Assembly (NCBI RefSeq): GCF_947504105.1
Contig: NZ_CANNGP010000002.1
Location: forward strand, 124,001 to 188,000
DNA: 64,000 bases
Reading direction: 5' to 3'
DNA from: an uncultured Tateyamaria sp.
GTDB lineage: Bacteria; Pseudomonadota; Alphaproteobacteria; Rhodobacterales; Rhodobacteraceae
Position 1 is the first letter of the stretch, and the number at the start of each line of letters is the position of its first letter. Position numbers and translations under genes: made by a program. Under the pieces are notes generated by a model that ran no database searches, was not told the DNA's origin, and was given only the letters and a program-made list of their open reading frames with translations. Positions 46,476 to 55,549 of this stretch are shown here, in pieces.

Positions 46476-46936
46476 GCTGCCTGCGCAGGCTTTGCTTCGT
46501 TTAGGATTGCAAACAATGTGCTTGCGTCGGGATTGGCGCGCAGCTTGTTGCAGATTGCAGTGTCGCGGAGTGTCCGCGACACCAGCGCCAATGCCTTGAG
46601 GTGTTCCACGCCCGCCTCTTCCGGGGCGAATAGGGCAAAGGCAATATCGACCGGCTGGCGGTCGACCGCATCAAAGTCGATGGGTTTGTCGAGCAGAACA
46701 AATGCACCCATAACGTCCGAGATACCATCCAGGCGTGCGTGCGGCAGGGCAACACCATGTCCTACGCCTGTGGGTCCCAGCGCTTCGCGCGCAATTAGCG
46801 ATTCAACAACAAGCGCCGCATTCAGATCATAGGCAGATTGCACGAGATCACCGATCTCGTGAAAAAGCCGTTTCTTGGACGAGGCGGAGGTAACAACCTT
46901 GACCGCCTCGGGTTTCAAAAGAGTCCCAAAGTTCAT
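46472..46936 (-). CDS. ptsN: PTS IIA-like nitrogen-regulatory protein PtsN
   Basis: 154-residue EIIA-Ntr protein of the nitrogen phosphotransfer chain, which modulates potassium uptake, nitrogen and carbon metabolism. The phosphorylated His lies in GVGHGVALPHARLDG, followed by the conserved LDKPIDFDA and FALFAPEEAGVEHLKAL segments. Typical length. It follows hpf by 36 bases on the minus strand, the standard pair in proteobacteria, although the usual rpoN upstream is absent. Confidence 0.95.
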   Translation of the reverse strand: MNFGTLLKPEAVKVVTSASSKKRLFHEIGDLVQSAYDLNAALVVESLIAREALGPTGVGHGVALPHARLDGISDVMGAFVLLDKPIDFDAVDRQPVDIAFALFAPEEAGVEHLKALALVSRTLRDTAICNKLRANPDASTLFAILNEAKPAQAA

Positions 46937-46972
46937 TCTGCTCTCTCGTCGGTGCGTCTTGGCACCGATCCC

Positions 46973-47536
46973 TTACGGGTCGATCCAACCAATGTTCCCG
47001 TCTTCGCGACGGTAGACCACGTTCAGCCCGTCTTTTCCTTCGTTCCGGAACACCAGCACTGGGGCGCCCGCCAATTCCATTTGCATGACCGCTTCACCAA
47101 CCGACAGCGATGGAATCTTGGTTTCCATCTCGGCCACGATCATCGGTTGCAGCGTCTCGGGTTCCGAGTCGCCAGCTCCTTCGTCAGACGCGAGGATATA
47201 AGAGGCCGCGCCAGAGAGTTCAACCGGCTGTGCACGTTCCTTGTGATGGTCTTTGAGACGGCGTTTGTAACGCCTCAATTGCTTCTCCATTTTCTCGGAA
47301 CAGCCGTCAAAAGCTGCATATATTTCAGTGGCATGGGCTTTTGCCTGGGCAGTCAATCCCGTTGACAGGTGCACCGTTGCTTCACATACGAATTCATGCG
47401 CAGACTTGGAAAACACCACTTGGGCGTTTGTTGGGCGTTCGGCGTATTTCTGCACAACCGTGCCCAAATCATCCCGTACGTGGGTTTGCAGCGCTTCACC
47501 GATATCGATCTGTTTGCCACTGATTTGATACTGCAT
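46973..47536 (-). CDS. hpf: Long-form ribosome hibernation promoting factor (HPF)
   Basis: 187 residues: N-terminal HPF/RaiA domain (MQYQISGKQIDIGEALQTHV, FSKSAHEFVCEATVHL) plus a C-terminal dimerisation domain (GAPVLVFRNEGKDGLNVVYRREDG). Long HPF makes 100S ribosome dimers in stationary phase. It lies between lptB and ptsN. The predicted promoter at 47706-47735 gives it a leader of about 165 bases. Confidence 0.95.
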   Translation of the reverse strand: MQYQISGKQIDIGEALQTHVRDDLGTVVQKYAERPTNAQVVFSKSAHEFVCEATVHLSTGLTAQAKAHATEIYAAFDGCSEKMEKQLRRYKRRLKDHHKERAQPVELSGAASYILASDEGAGDSEPETLQPMIVAEMETKIPSLSVGEAVMQMELAGAPVLVFRNEGKDGLNVVYRREDGNIGWIDP

Positions 47537-47705
47537 TCTTGCTCCTTATGGTGTGTCCGCAACGCGCACTTTTCCCTGTCGATGACCGACACGGCGATGT
47601 GCTGTTAGAAGTGCGGGAGTGGCTTTGCCTGAACCTGACCATTCGGCCACCCTGACATCAGGATGAACGACTCGCGGATCGGGAACAGCGTCAAAGCCAT
47701 ACCCT

Positions 47706-47735
47706 ATTGCACGCCAAAACGCTGGTGTCTGTCAA
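47706..47735 (-). promoter_or_regulatory. Possible promoter of hpf-ptsN
   Basis: On the minus strand a perfect -35 TTGACA (47735-47730) is followed after 18 bases by TGCAAT (47711-47706). It lies in the 230-base gap where most proteobacteria have rpoN. No other gene is seen in that gap. Confidence 0.4.
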
Positions 47736-47766
47736 TGAAAAGCGACCGCGCCGAACAGCGTTTCGA

Positions 47767-48525
47767 TCACCCGATACGGAAATTTTCGCCAAGGTACACC
47801 CGGCGTACATTGTCGTTCTGCACGACTTCTTGCGGCGTGCCTGACATCAACACCTGCCCATCGTGGAGGATATAGGCCCGGTCCACAATTTCGAGCGTTT
47901 CGCGTACATTGTGGTCTGTGATCAGAACGCCAATGCCGCGTTTTTTTAGATCCGCAACAAGGTGCCGAATATCTCCAACCGAGATTGGATCGACCCCGGC
48001 AAAAGGTTCATCCAGTAACAAGTAGTTGGGATTTGCGGCCAGCGAACGGGCAATCTCGACCCGGCGTCGTTCCCCACCTGACAGAGCCAGCGCAGGGGCC
48101 CTGCGCATGTGTTCAATGGAAAACTCGCTCAGCAGTTCTTCGAGCCGCTCGCGCCGCTTGTGTCTGTCCGGTTCGGTGATGTCGAGGATGGCAAGGATGT
48201 TGTCCTGCACGCTCAAGCCGCGGAAAATGCTCATTTCCTGCGGCAGATACCCGATGCCCATTTGGGCACGGCGATACATGGGCAAGCTGGTAACATCTGT
48301 GCCGTCCAATGTGACGGTGCCACCTTCCGGTGTGACCAACCCGGCCACGGCATAGAACGTGGTTGTCTTTCCGGATCCGTTGGGACCCAGCAGGGCAACG
48401 ACCTCGCCCCGGTTCAATTCCATCGAAAAGTCGCGGATGACCAGTTTCTTGCGATAGGATTTGCGTAAGTGCGATATACGCAGACCGGACAACCCGCCGG
48501 CCACTTTAAGATCGGGTGCTGCCAT
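47767..48525 (-). CDS. lptB: LPS export ABC transporter ATP-binding protein LptB
   Basis: ATPase of LptB2FGC, which extracts lipopolysaccharide from the inner membrane. The 252-residue protein has Walker A GPNGSGKTTTF, Q-loop region YLPQEMSIFRGLSV, LSGGERRRVEIARSLA signature, Walker B LLLDEPFAGVDPI and the switch DHNVRET. All are standard LptB marks. It overlaps lptA by one base. Its operon mates lptC and lptA lie upstream on the same strand. Confidence 0.96.
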   Translation of the reverse strand: MAAPDLKVAGGLSGLRISHLRKSYRKKLVIRDFSMELNRGEVVALLGPNGSGKTTTFYAVAGLVTPEGGTVTLDGTDVTSLPMYRRAQMGIGYLPQEMSIFRGLSVQDNILAILDITEPDRHKRRERLEELLSEFSIEHMRRAPALALSGGERRRVEIARSLAANPNYLLLDEPFAGVDPISVGDIRHLVADLKKRGIGVLITDHNVRETLEIVDRAYILHDGQVLMSGTPQEVVQNDNVRRVYLGENFRIG

Positions 48526-49013
48526 CAGTTGTTGCCGGTTTGCAGTATCGTTTTGACGCTGCCTTGCATCCGCGCGGTGCCGTCATCCAGGTTTACGGTC
48601 ATTCGGTTCGCCGAGATGGCGCTTTGTCCCTGTGCCAGCAGCACGTCGCCAGTCATCACGATCAATCCTGTGTCGATGCTATAATCGGCACGCTGCGATT
48701 CGGCGGCATCGGGACCAGACACCAACGTTACGCCGCCCGTCGCTTCCATCCGCTCAATGCCAGCCTCATCTTCGCGATAGACAATCAGGACGCGGGGCGC
48801 AGAAAGGCGCATTTCACCCTGTCCGATCACCACGTTTCCGGTGAAGATCGCTGCACCTGTGGTCTGATCCACGTTCAGCTCGTCTGCACTGACCTCAACC
48901 GGCGCTGACGTGTCCTGCCGGATCGCGCCAAATGCGACCTGCGTCCCCTGGGCGTAAAGCGGTGTGATCAGGCCCAGTACGAGCAGGCAGGCTATGGCAC
49001 GCAAAATAGTCAC
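48525..49013 (-). CDS. lptA: LPS transport periplasmic protein LptA
   Basis: 162 residues with signal peptide (LRAIACLLVLGLITPLYAQ). The OstA/LptA domain follows: APVEVSADELNVDQTTGAAIFTGNVVIGQGEMRLSA and GGVTLVSGPDAAESQRADYSIDTG. LptA forms the periplasmic bridge carrying LPS to LptDE. Directly upstream of lptB, starting 7 bases after lptC. Confidence 0.92.
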   Translation of the reverse strand: MTILRAIACLLVLGLITPLYAQGTQVAFGAIRQDTSAPVEVSADELNVDQTTGAAIFTGNVVIGQGEMRLSAPRVLIVYREDEAGIERMEATGGVTLVSGPDAAESQRADYSIDTGLIVMTGDVLLAQGQSAISANRMTVNLDDGTARMQGSVKTILQTGNN

Positions 49014-49020
49014 GGGTCTA

Positions 49021-49617
49021 TCACTCTTCCAATTCTTCCGGGCGGTATATCAACTTTACGCCCTTTGTGAAAACCAAATGGGCATTTTCGCCGCCGTCGG
49101 TTTTTTCGAGTCTCATTTCGCCCGCTTCCAGCGTTCCCGACAGCCCTGTGCCGGTCACAGGCCCGGGCGATCTCACCGACATACGATCAAAATCGGTCAA
49201 TAGTTCGTCGGAATTCAGCTTGTATCCGGTCGACGTGGTGATCACGACATTTCCGGCCAAAGAAGATGCACCTCCAGCAAGATCAAATTCACCCGAGTCC
49301 GAAAACAGAACAACACGTGTGCCGGACGACAGGTCGATATGTGCAGCCAGATCGGTTGCTGCATTATTCTGATCGTCGGCTGTCGCCATGGTGCCCGCTG
49401 AAACGGATATCCGGTCGCCACTGGAAGATGTGCCGGAATAGAACGGGGCCGTCACTTGCTGCCCACGTAACCGTTCCTGAACTTCGGTTTCTGCAAAGGG
49501 TACCGATGCGATAGGGTCAATATTGCGCGACAACAGGAACAACGTAGACAGCAGACCAAGCGCCGTCAGAGGCAGCAACACCTTGAGCCAGGCAACAAGT
49601 TTTGAATAGCCGTCCAT
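49021..49617 (-). CDS. lptC: LPS export ABC transporter periplasmic protein LptC
   Basis: 198 residues with an N-terminal membrane anchor (LVAWLKVLLPLTALGLLSTLFLL) and a periplasmic LptC-like beta-jellyroll. Sequence of LptC is weakly conserved; assignment rests on the anchor, the fold-type sequence (AAHIDLSSGTRVVLFSDSGEFDL) and its place between kdsD and lptA. It joins the inner-membrane LptBFG to LptA. Confidence 0.88.
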   Translation of the reverse strand: MDGYSKLVAWLKVLLPLTALGLLSTLFLLSRNIDPIASVPFAETEVQERLRGQQVTAPFYSGTSSSGDRISVSAGTMATADDQNNAATDLAAHIDLSSGTRVVLFSDSGEFDLAGGASSLAGNVVITTSTGYKLNSDELLTDFDRMSVRSPGPVTGTGLSGTLEAGEMRLEKTDGGENAHLVFTKGVKLIYRPEELEE

Positions 49618-49627
49618 GCCATTTCCC

Positions 49628-50611
49628 TTAACCCAGCCCCACGCGCAAGCAGTCGTGGATGTGAATCAGACCCATTGGCGCACTGCTATTCTCTTCTTCA
49701 GCCACAAACAGGCATGTCACAGACCGTTCGCCCGCCCGCCCATTCATAATGCTGACTGCCTCTTGTGCCAAAACATCAGGGCCGATTGTTCTGGGAGACA
49801 TGGTCATCACATCCTCTGCCTTCAAGTCCAGCAGCCCATCGCTCATGTGACGCCGCAGGTCACCGTCGGTGATAATGCCGATCAGGCTGCCGCCGTCGTC
49901 CAATACGCCAACAACGCCAAACCCTTTTTCGCTTATTTCAAGCAACGCATCGGCCATGGTAGTGTCTGTGTTGACCAGCGGCAAAGCAGATCCAGAGTGC
50001 ATAAGATCGGACACACGTGCCAATTGCGCACCCAACTTGCCGCCTGGATGAAACTCGCGAAAGTGTTCCGCCGTGAATTCACGATGTTCCATCAAAGCCA
50101 CGGCAAGCGCATCGCCCATAGCGAGGGTCAGCGTCGTCGAGGTCGTCGGCACGACCCCTGTGCCGCAGGCCTCGCCCAGATCGGGCAATTGCAAGACGAC
50201 GTCACATTCATTGCCAAGTGCGCTTTGGGGGGCCTTGGTGATTCCGATCAACGGAATATCGAACCGGCGCGAAAAGGCAATCATGTTTGCCAGTTCAGGT
50301 GCTTCGCCTGAATTGGAAATGGCAAGCACCACATCAGATCGCGTGACCATGCCCAGATCACCATGGCTTGCTTCGGCCGGGTGCACGAATTGAGCAGGTG
50401 TGCCTGTACTGGCAAGTGTCGCTGCAATCTTGCGTGCGATATGGCCAGATTTGCCAATCCCTGTGACAATGACCCTGCCATTGGCATGCAACAGCAGGTC
50501 AATAGCCGTCCTAAAGCTGCCATCAAGCCGGTCAGCCATGACAGTCAGCGCGTCCGCCTCACTGCGGATGACGCGTCGGGCAGTGTCGATGAAAGGGGTC
50601 TTGCCGGTCAT
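49628..50611 (-). CDS. kdsD: D-arabinose 5-phosphate isomerase, KpsF/GutQ family
   Basis: Converts ribulose 5-phosphate to arabinose 5-phosphate, the first step of Kdo synthesis. The 327 residues have an SIS domain (VIVTGIGKSGHIARKIAATLASTGTPA, with the HPAEASHGDLGM motif) and two CBS domains (about 205-327). Overlaps rnd by 4 bases; placed before lptC, as usual in proteobacteria. Its presence with kdsB indicates Kdo is made. Confidence 0.95.
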   Translation of the reverse strand: MTGKTPFIDTARRVIRSEADALTVMADRLDGSFRTAIDLLLHANGRVIVTGIGKSGHIARKIAATLASTGTPAQFVHPAEASHGDLGMVTRSDVVLAISNSGEAPELANMIAFSRRFDIPLIGITKAPQSALGNECDVVLQLPDLGEACGTGVVPTTSTTLTLAMGDALAVALMEHREFTAEHFREFHPGGKLGAQLARVSDLMHSGSALPLVNTDTTMADALLEISEKGFGVVGVLDDGGSLIGIITDGDLRRHMSDGLLDLKAEDVMTMSPRTIGPDVLAQEAVSIMNGRAGERSVTCLFVAEEENSSAPMGLIHIHDCLRVGLG

Positions 50612-51222
50612 GAGTGTGCAAAGATGTCCGTATCAGGCCAGCCCGCTAGATCCAGGCGTGCTCGCATGGGCAGGAAGTCGAAGCAGGCATGCGCCATCTC
50701 CATCCGCCCTTCACGCACCAGCCGTTCATTCAATGCGTCGCGCAGCTTGTGCAGGTACAAAACATCGGATGCGGCGTATTCCAGTTGAGCGTCGGTCAGC
50801 GTATCCGCCCCCCAGTCGCTGGATTGCTGCTGTTTCGAGATGTCGATGCCCAGCAATTCCTGCAACAGGTTCTTCAGTCCGTGCCGGTCGGTGTATGTGC
50901 GGATCAGGCGGCTTGCGATCTTGGTGCAGTAAACCGGCGCCGTGACCGCGCCAAAGGCGTTCAGCATTGCGGCAATATCGAAGCGACCAAAGTGAAACAG
51001 CTTCAGCACGTTCGGATCTTCCAGCAGGCGGCACAGGTTCGGAGCGTCGGTCTGGCCCAGCTTGATCTGCACGATATGTGCGTTGCCATCACCGCCCGAC
51101 AATTGCACCACACATAGACGGTCACGGTGCGGGTTCAGGCCCATGGTTTCACAGTCGATAGCGACAACAGGCCCAAGGTCCAGATCATCGGGCAGGTCGG
51201 AAATATGCAGATGGTTTGTCAT
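50608..51222 (-). CDS. rnd: Ribonuclease D, short alphaproteobacterial form
   Basis: 204 residues, a single DEDD 3'-5' exonuclease domain with AIDCETMGL (motif I), FHFGRFDIAAML (motif II) and YAASDVLYLHKL (motif III). The HRDC domains of the E. coli enzyme are absent, as in many alphaproteobacteria. It trims tRNA and other RNA 3' ends. First gene of the rnd-kdsD-lptC-lptA-lptB run. Confidence 0.93.
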   Translation of the reverse strand: MTNHLHISDLPDDLDLGPVVAIDCETMGLNPHRDRLCVVQLSGGDGNAHIVQIKLGQTDAPNLCRLLEDPNVLKLFHFGRFDIAAMLNAFGAVTAPVYCTKIASRLIRTYTDRHGLKNLLQELLGIDISKQQQSSDWGADTLTDAQLEYAASDVLYLHKLRDALNERLVREGRMEMAHACFDFLPMRARLDLAGWPDTDIFAHS

Positions 51223-51264
51223 GCGCCCGCTATAGCGCGGGTGACGCGGTTGGGAAAGCTCGGT

Positions 51265-52011
51265 TTAGGTTGCCTTAATCGCATCCAGATCGGGTCGCGC
51301 GAAGCGGGTCAGAAGGTGCGACACCAGCGCGCGGCAATCATGACCGCGCCAATCCGATGAATGCGCGGCGCGTGGCAGGTCCGGGTGCTTCAGTGTCAGA
51401 CGCCGCCACCCATGCACGATCAAGACCCTGAGGGCGGCTGTTTGCACTGCAGTCAGGCCGTCCTCCAGTTCCTCCGCAATGTCGGTCAGCACCGCGTGCA
51501 GGGATTTATAGGCGTCACGCATCGCTTCGGTTTCAATCTGCGCGCCCAGCCATTTCGGCAGGGACTGTGGCGCCAACCCTATTGCGTCTAAGGGGATTGA
51601 GGCGGACGGGCCGCATAGGAATACGCGGGGCGCGATTTGCGCGAACTGTGTCTGGTCCAGCTCGACCGGCGCGCTGGTCAGGATCATGAGGGCCTCGGCT
51701 TCACGTGGTTGGCCATAGATGCGCGCCCGTGCCGCCTTGCTGTCGCTGCGCCCTTTGGGTGTCAGGCTGTGCAGGCTCGTCCGCCCCTGTTTCTCGGACC
51801 CTACCCATCCATCGCTGCGCAAACGGTGCAGCGCGACGCGCGACGCTTCGGGCTTGATCCCGATTTCGCCCATGATGGCGGACAAGGTGGGTCCATCAAG
51901 GGGCCGATCTGGGGCCAAATCGCCAAAAACAGTGACTAACAAGGACCAAACACGCATTGGGCCAAGGCTGCTCAGGCTGCTTATTGCTTGGAAATAGGCG
52001 TCAGTGGGCAT
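51265..52011 (-). CDS. paaX: PaaX family transcriptional repressor
   Basis: 248 residues. PaaX is a phenylacetyl-CoA-responsive repressor of phenylacetate catabolism in other bacteria. The N-terminal winged helix is LSAIMGEIGIKPEASRVALHRLRSDGWV; the middle and C-terminal parts (LYLV-type WLGAQIETEAMRDAYKSLHAVL, LIVHGWRRLTLKHPDLP) match the family. It overlaps the 3' end of paaZ by 11 bases and ends the operon, so it may be autoregulated. Its presumed target is the divergent region at 58.8 kb. Confidence 0.93.
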   Translation of the reverse strand: MPTDAYFQAISSLSSLGPMRVWSLLVTVFGDLAPDRPLDGPTLSAIMGEIGIKPEASRVALHRLRSDGWVGSEKQGRTSLHSLTPKGRSDSKAARARIYGQPREAEALMILTSAPVELDQTQFAQIAPRVFLCGPSASIPLDAIGLAPQSLPKWLGAQIETEAMRDAYKSLHAVLTDIAEELEDGLTAVQTAALRVLIVHGWRRLTLKHPDLPRAAHSSDWRGHDCRALVSHLLTRFARPDLDAIKAT

Positions 52012-54016
52012 TCATCGTCAGCAGCTCGTATTCAGCCACCGCCTCGTCGTCCCGGTTGGTGAGAGTGACGTGCCAGCGCACCTCTCCATACGCGTCATTG
52101 CGCGGTGTCTTGGCCTTGACCGTCAGACGCACCTTGATGCTGTCCCCAGCTTCCACCGGCTTCATGAAACGCAGGTTATCCAGGCCGGTGTTCGCCAGCA
52201 CAGGTCCCGGATCTGGCTGCACAAACAGGCCAGCGGCGAAACTGAGCAACAGATAGCCATGCGCCACCCGACCTGGGAAAAACGGGTTCGCCTTTGCGGC
52301 CGCGTCGTCCATGTGGGCGTAGAATGTGTCGCCGGTGAAATGTGCGAAGGTCTCGATATCCTCCAACGTCACCTCGCGTGATGCGCTGTTGAACGTGTCG
52401 CCGATGACCAGATCGCCAAAGGGGCGCGTAAATGGATGCGGTTTGTCGGTTGCTTCTGCAGCTCCGGGCAACCACCGTTGTCCAATTGCTGTCAGGATGT
52501 CTGGGCTCCCCTGAACCGCAGTGCGCTGCATGTAATGCTTGACGGCGCGAATGCCACCCAATTCTTCGCCCCCGCCCGCGCGGCCCGGTCCGCCATGCAC
52601 CATGTGCGGCAAAGGCGCGCCATGCCCGGTCGCTTCGGACATGCTGTCACGGTTGTTGAAGTATAACCGTCCGTGGAACGCGGCAGAGGCCATGGTGATC
52701 TGCCGCGCGACATCGCCATCCCGCGTGATGATCGACGCCACAAGTGATCCCTTCCCTCGGTTCAGCAGATCCGCCGCGTGGCTCAGATTACGATAGGGCA
52801 TCACGGTGGATACTGGGCCAAAGGCTTCGACATCATGCACAGCCCGCGCGTTGTCGGGATCGGCGCAGTGAAACAACATCGGTGGCAGGAACGCCCCTTT
52901 GCTGTCCGCCATCGAAAAGTTCTCAGGATCTCCGAACACATGTTCGGCTTCGGTTCCGATCTGGATTGCCTTCTCCAATACATCCACTTTTTGGTTGTTA
53001 GACACGAGTGCACCCATTTTCGTGCTCTCAGCCCGCGGATCGCCAATCGTGACGTTCTCCAGCCGCGCGCCGATGGCTTCAATCACTGCATCAACCTGCG
53101 CTTCGGGCACCATGATCCGCCGAATGGCCGTGCATTTCTGACCTGCTTTCGCCGTCATCTCGCGCTGCACTTCCTTGACGAACAGATCGAACTCCGGCAT
53201 CCCGGGCTCCGCATCTGGCCCAAGAACCGAAGCGTTCAGACTGTCCTGCTCGGCCGTGAAGCGCACCGCGTTGTTCAGCAGGTTGACGTTGCCGCGCAAT
53301 GTGCGCGCCGTATCAGCAGACCCGGTAAAGGTTACCACATCCTGGCAATCCAGATGATCCAGCAGATCACCCACACCGCCCGATACCAATTGCAATGCAC
53401 CGTCGGGCAAGTACCCGCTCTCGATCATCAGCCGCACGCAAGCTTCTGTCACATAAGAGGTCGCGGTGGCTGGCTTTACGATTGCGGGCACCCCGGCAAG
53501 TAGGGTTGGCGCGACCTTCTCCAGCATGCCCCAGACGGGGAAGTTGAACGCATTGATATGCAGTGCAACCCCTTGCAACGGGGTGCAGATGTGCTGCCCA
53601 TGAAACTGCCCGGCGCGGCCCAGCTGCTCTGGCGCACCATCCAGATACACTTGCGCGTCCGGCATTTCGCGCCGCCCTTTCGATGCAAAAACCAGCATCG
53701 TCCCAATCCCGCCATCCACATCGATCAGGTGATCGGCCTGCGTGGCCCCGGTGTCGAAACTCAGATCATACAGGGCCTGCCGATGTTCCCGCAGATGCAA
53801 GGCCAACGCCTTCAGCATCCGCGCGCGGCCATGGAATGTCATCCCACGCAAGGCGGGACCACCCACATCACGGGCATAGGCGCGCATGCCTTGCACGTCC
53901 AAGGCATCATTCCCCGCTTCGGCAATTATGTCCCCGGTGATAGCGCTTGCAATCGACCGCGCGCCAGACCTGGGCGGCACCCACGCACCGGCAGCGAAAC
54001 TGTGAACCTGACGCAT
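52001..54016 (-). CDS. paaZ: Bifunctional oxepin-CoA hydrolase/3-oxo-5,6-dehydrosuberyl-CoA semialdehyde dehydrogenase PaaZ
   Basis: Opens the oxepin ring made by the epoxidase and oxidises the resulting aldehyde. The 671-residue fusion has an N-terminal aldehyde dehydrogenase domain (catalytic Cys in KAGQKCTAIRR, FTAEQDSLN) and a C-terminal MaoC-like enoyl-CoA hydratase domain (ETFAHFTGDTFYAHMDD, FFPGRVAHGYL). Length is that of the complete enzyme. It starts 10 bases after paaE and overlaps paaX at its end. Confidence 0.96.
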   Translation of the reverse strand: MRQVHSFAAGAWVPPRSGARSIASAITGDIIAEAGNDALDVQGMRAYARDVGGPALRGMTFHGRARMLKALALHLREHRQALYDLSFDTGATQADHLIDVDGGIGTMLVFASKGRREMPDAQVYLDGAPEQLGRAGQFHGQHICTPLQGVALHINAFNFPVWGMLEKVAPTLLAGVPAIVKPATATSYVTEACVRLMIESGYLPDGALQLVSGGVGDLLDHLDCQDVVTFTGSADTARTLRGNVNLLNNAVRFTAEQDSLNASVLGPDAEPGMPEFDLFVKEVQREMTAKAGQKCTAIRRIMVPEAQVDAVIEAIGARLENVTIGDPRAESTKMGALVSNNQKVDVLEKAIQIGTEAEHVFGDPENFSMADSKGAFLPPMLFHCADPDNARAVHDVEAFGPVSTVMPYRNLSHAADLLNRGKGSLVASIITRDGDVARQITMASAAFHGRLYFNNRDSMSEATGHGAPLPHMVHGGPGRAGGGEELGGIRAVKHYMQRTAVQGSPDILTAIGQRWLPGAAEATDKPHPFTRPFGDLVIGDTFNSASREVTLEDIETFAHFTGDTFYAHMDDAAAKANPFFPGRVAHGYLLLSFAAGLFVQPDPGPVLANTGLDNLRFMKPVEAGDSIKVRLTVKAKTPRNDAYGEVRWHVTLTNRDDEAVAEYELLTMNAH

Positions 54017-54026
54017 GGTGGCCCCC

Positions 54027-55091
54027 TTAGTGTTGATCGTAGTCGACGCGCAGCGTATCGCTGAGCGGATAGCACTGGCAGGTCAGCACGAAACCGGCTT
54101 CGACCTCGTAGTCCTCAAGCGCATGATTGGTCAGCATCTCGTATTTACCCTCGGTCACCTTGGCCTTGCAGGTGGAACAGACCCCGGCCCTGCACGCAAA
54201 GGGGGCATCAAGATTATTGGCCAAAGCTGTCTCTAATACAGATGAATCCTTGGACATTTCCATCTGGTACGTGGTCCCGTCCAGCGTGATTTTCACGCTG
54301 GTTTCAACCGCACCCTCAGCCCGCGCGCTGACCGCCTGTTTCGCCAGGCGCCCCTCCTGACCTGCGCCAAATAGCTCAAACTTGATCTGGTCCTTGGACA
54401 GCCCATGCGCCTCAAGCGCTTCAGAGATTGCCAACATCATCGGTTCCGGCCCGCAGATGAACGCGGTGTCGATGGCATCCACATTGATCCAAGATTTGAA
54501 CAACAGCGCGCACTTCTCTTGATCCACACGACCCGAAAACAGGTCGATGTCTTGCCCCGTCTCCAGCACGTGGATCAGGGTGAATCGGCCCATGTAGCGG
54601 TTCTTGAGGTCCTCCAACTCTTCCCGGAACATGATCGTGTGTACGGCCCGGTTCGCATAGACGAGAGTAAAAGTGCTGTCTGGTTCGCGCGCCAGCACGG
54701 TTTTGAGGATCGATAGAACGGGTGTGATCCCCGAACCACCAGCGAAGCCAAGATACGATTTCCCCTTGTTGGGGTCTATTTTTGTGTGAAAGCTGCCCAT
54801 CGGGGGCATGGCATGCAGCGTATCGCCGACGTGCAGCTCCGTGTTGGCGTAGGTGGAAAATGCCCCCCCGTCGACGCGCTTTACGCCCACTTGCAAATGT
54901 CCGTCATCCAGCCCTGCGCAGATCGAATAGTTGCGGCGCAGCTCTGTCCCGTCGAAATCCTGTTTGAAGGTCAAGTACTGGCCGGGGATGAACCGGAACG
55001 CCTGTGGGTCCTCAGACTCCAGGGTCAGTACAACCGCGTCGCGGATGGTGCGGTGAATGTCGGTCACGGTCAGGGTGTGAAACTGGCTCAT
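54027..55091 (-). CDS. paaE: 1,2-phenylacetyl-CoA epoxidase reductase subunit PaaE
   Basis: 354 residues. It passes electrons from NADPH to the PaaA diiron site. The N-terminal ferredoxin-reductase-like FAD/NAD(P) domains (RFIPGQYLTFK, RRNYSIC, GFAGGSGITPVLSI) are followed by a plant-type [2Fe-2S] domain with CRAGVCSTC and a later Cys. The ATG at 55091 makes an ATGA overlap with paaD. Placed between paaD and paaZ. Confidence 0.95.
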   Translation of the reverse strand: MSQFHTLTVTDIHRTIRDAVVLTLESEDPQAFRFIPGQYLTFKQDFDGTELRRNYSICAGLDDGHLQVGVKRVDGGAFSTYANTELHVGDTLHAMPPMGSFHTKIDPNKGKSYLGFAGGSGITPVLSILKTVLAREPDSTFTLVYANRAVHTIMFREELEDLKNRYMGRFTLIHVLETGQDIDLFSGRVDQEKCALLFKSWINVDAIDTAFICGPEPMMLAISEALEAHGLSKDQIKFELFGAGQEGRLAKQAVSARAEGAVETSVKITLDGTTYQMEMSKDSSVLETALANNLDAPFACRAGVCSTCKAKVTEGKYEMLTNHALEDYEVEAGFVLTCQCYPLSDTLRVDYDQH

Positions 55092-55549
55092 ATGCACTTG
55101 AAATAGTCAAAGGGTTCCAGGCAGTCGGTGCAGCGCCACTGCGCCTTGCAGGGCGTCGATCCAAACTGGCTGATCTTTTCCACGCTGGACGATTCGCAAT
55201 GCGGGCAGCGATCTGGTCCGCCAGCCGCTTTGGGCGGCGCGATACCATAACTTTCCAGCTTGGCCTTGCCCGCATCGCTTAGCCAATCGGTAGTCCAAGG
55301 CGGGGCAATCTGCCTTTTTAGAGACAGGTTTTCGATGCCCTTGACCCGGAGAGCCGTCTCAATCTCCATGTTGATGATGCTGGTCGCCGGGCATCCGGAA
55401 TAGGTGGGCGTCACCGTCACTTCGAGGGTGTCATCCAGCCACTGCACATCCCGAATGATCCCCAGATCGACGATCGATATCACGGGGATTTCCGGATCCG
55501 GTATAGCGGCAAGCCAGCTCCAGACCTCGTCCACAGAGGGTTGCGTCAT
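55088..55549 (-). CDS. paaD: Phenylacetyl-CoA epoxidase-associated protein PaaD
   Basis: 153 residues. The N-terminal MIP18/DUF59 domain (PDPEIPVISIVDLGIIRDV, TPTYSGCPATSIINME) resembles Fe-S assembly factors. The C-terminus has zinc-type cysteines (CPHCESS, CTDC, FKCI). PaaD is needed for maturation of the epoxidase system. An ATG also occurs at 55555; 55549 is preferred because the family begins MTQPS. It lies in a TAATG overlap with paaC. Confidence 0.94.
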   Translation of the reverse strand: MTQPSVDEVWSWLAAIPDPEIPVISIVDLGIIRDVQWLDDTLEVTVTPTYSGCPATSIINMEIETALRVKGIENLSLKRQIAPPWTTDWLSDAGKAKLESYGIAPPKAAGGPDRCPHCESSSVEKISQFGSTPCKAQWRCTDCLEPFDYFKCI

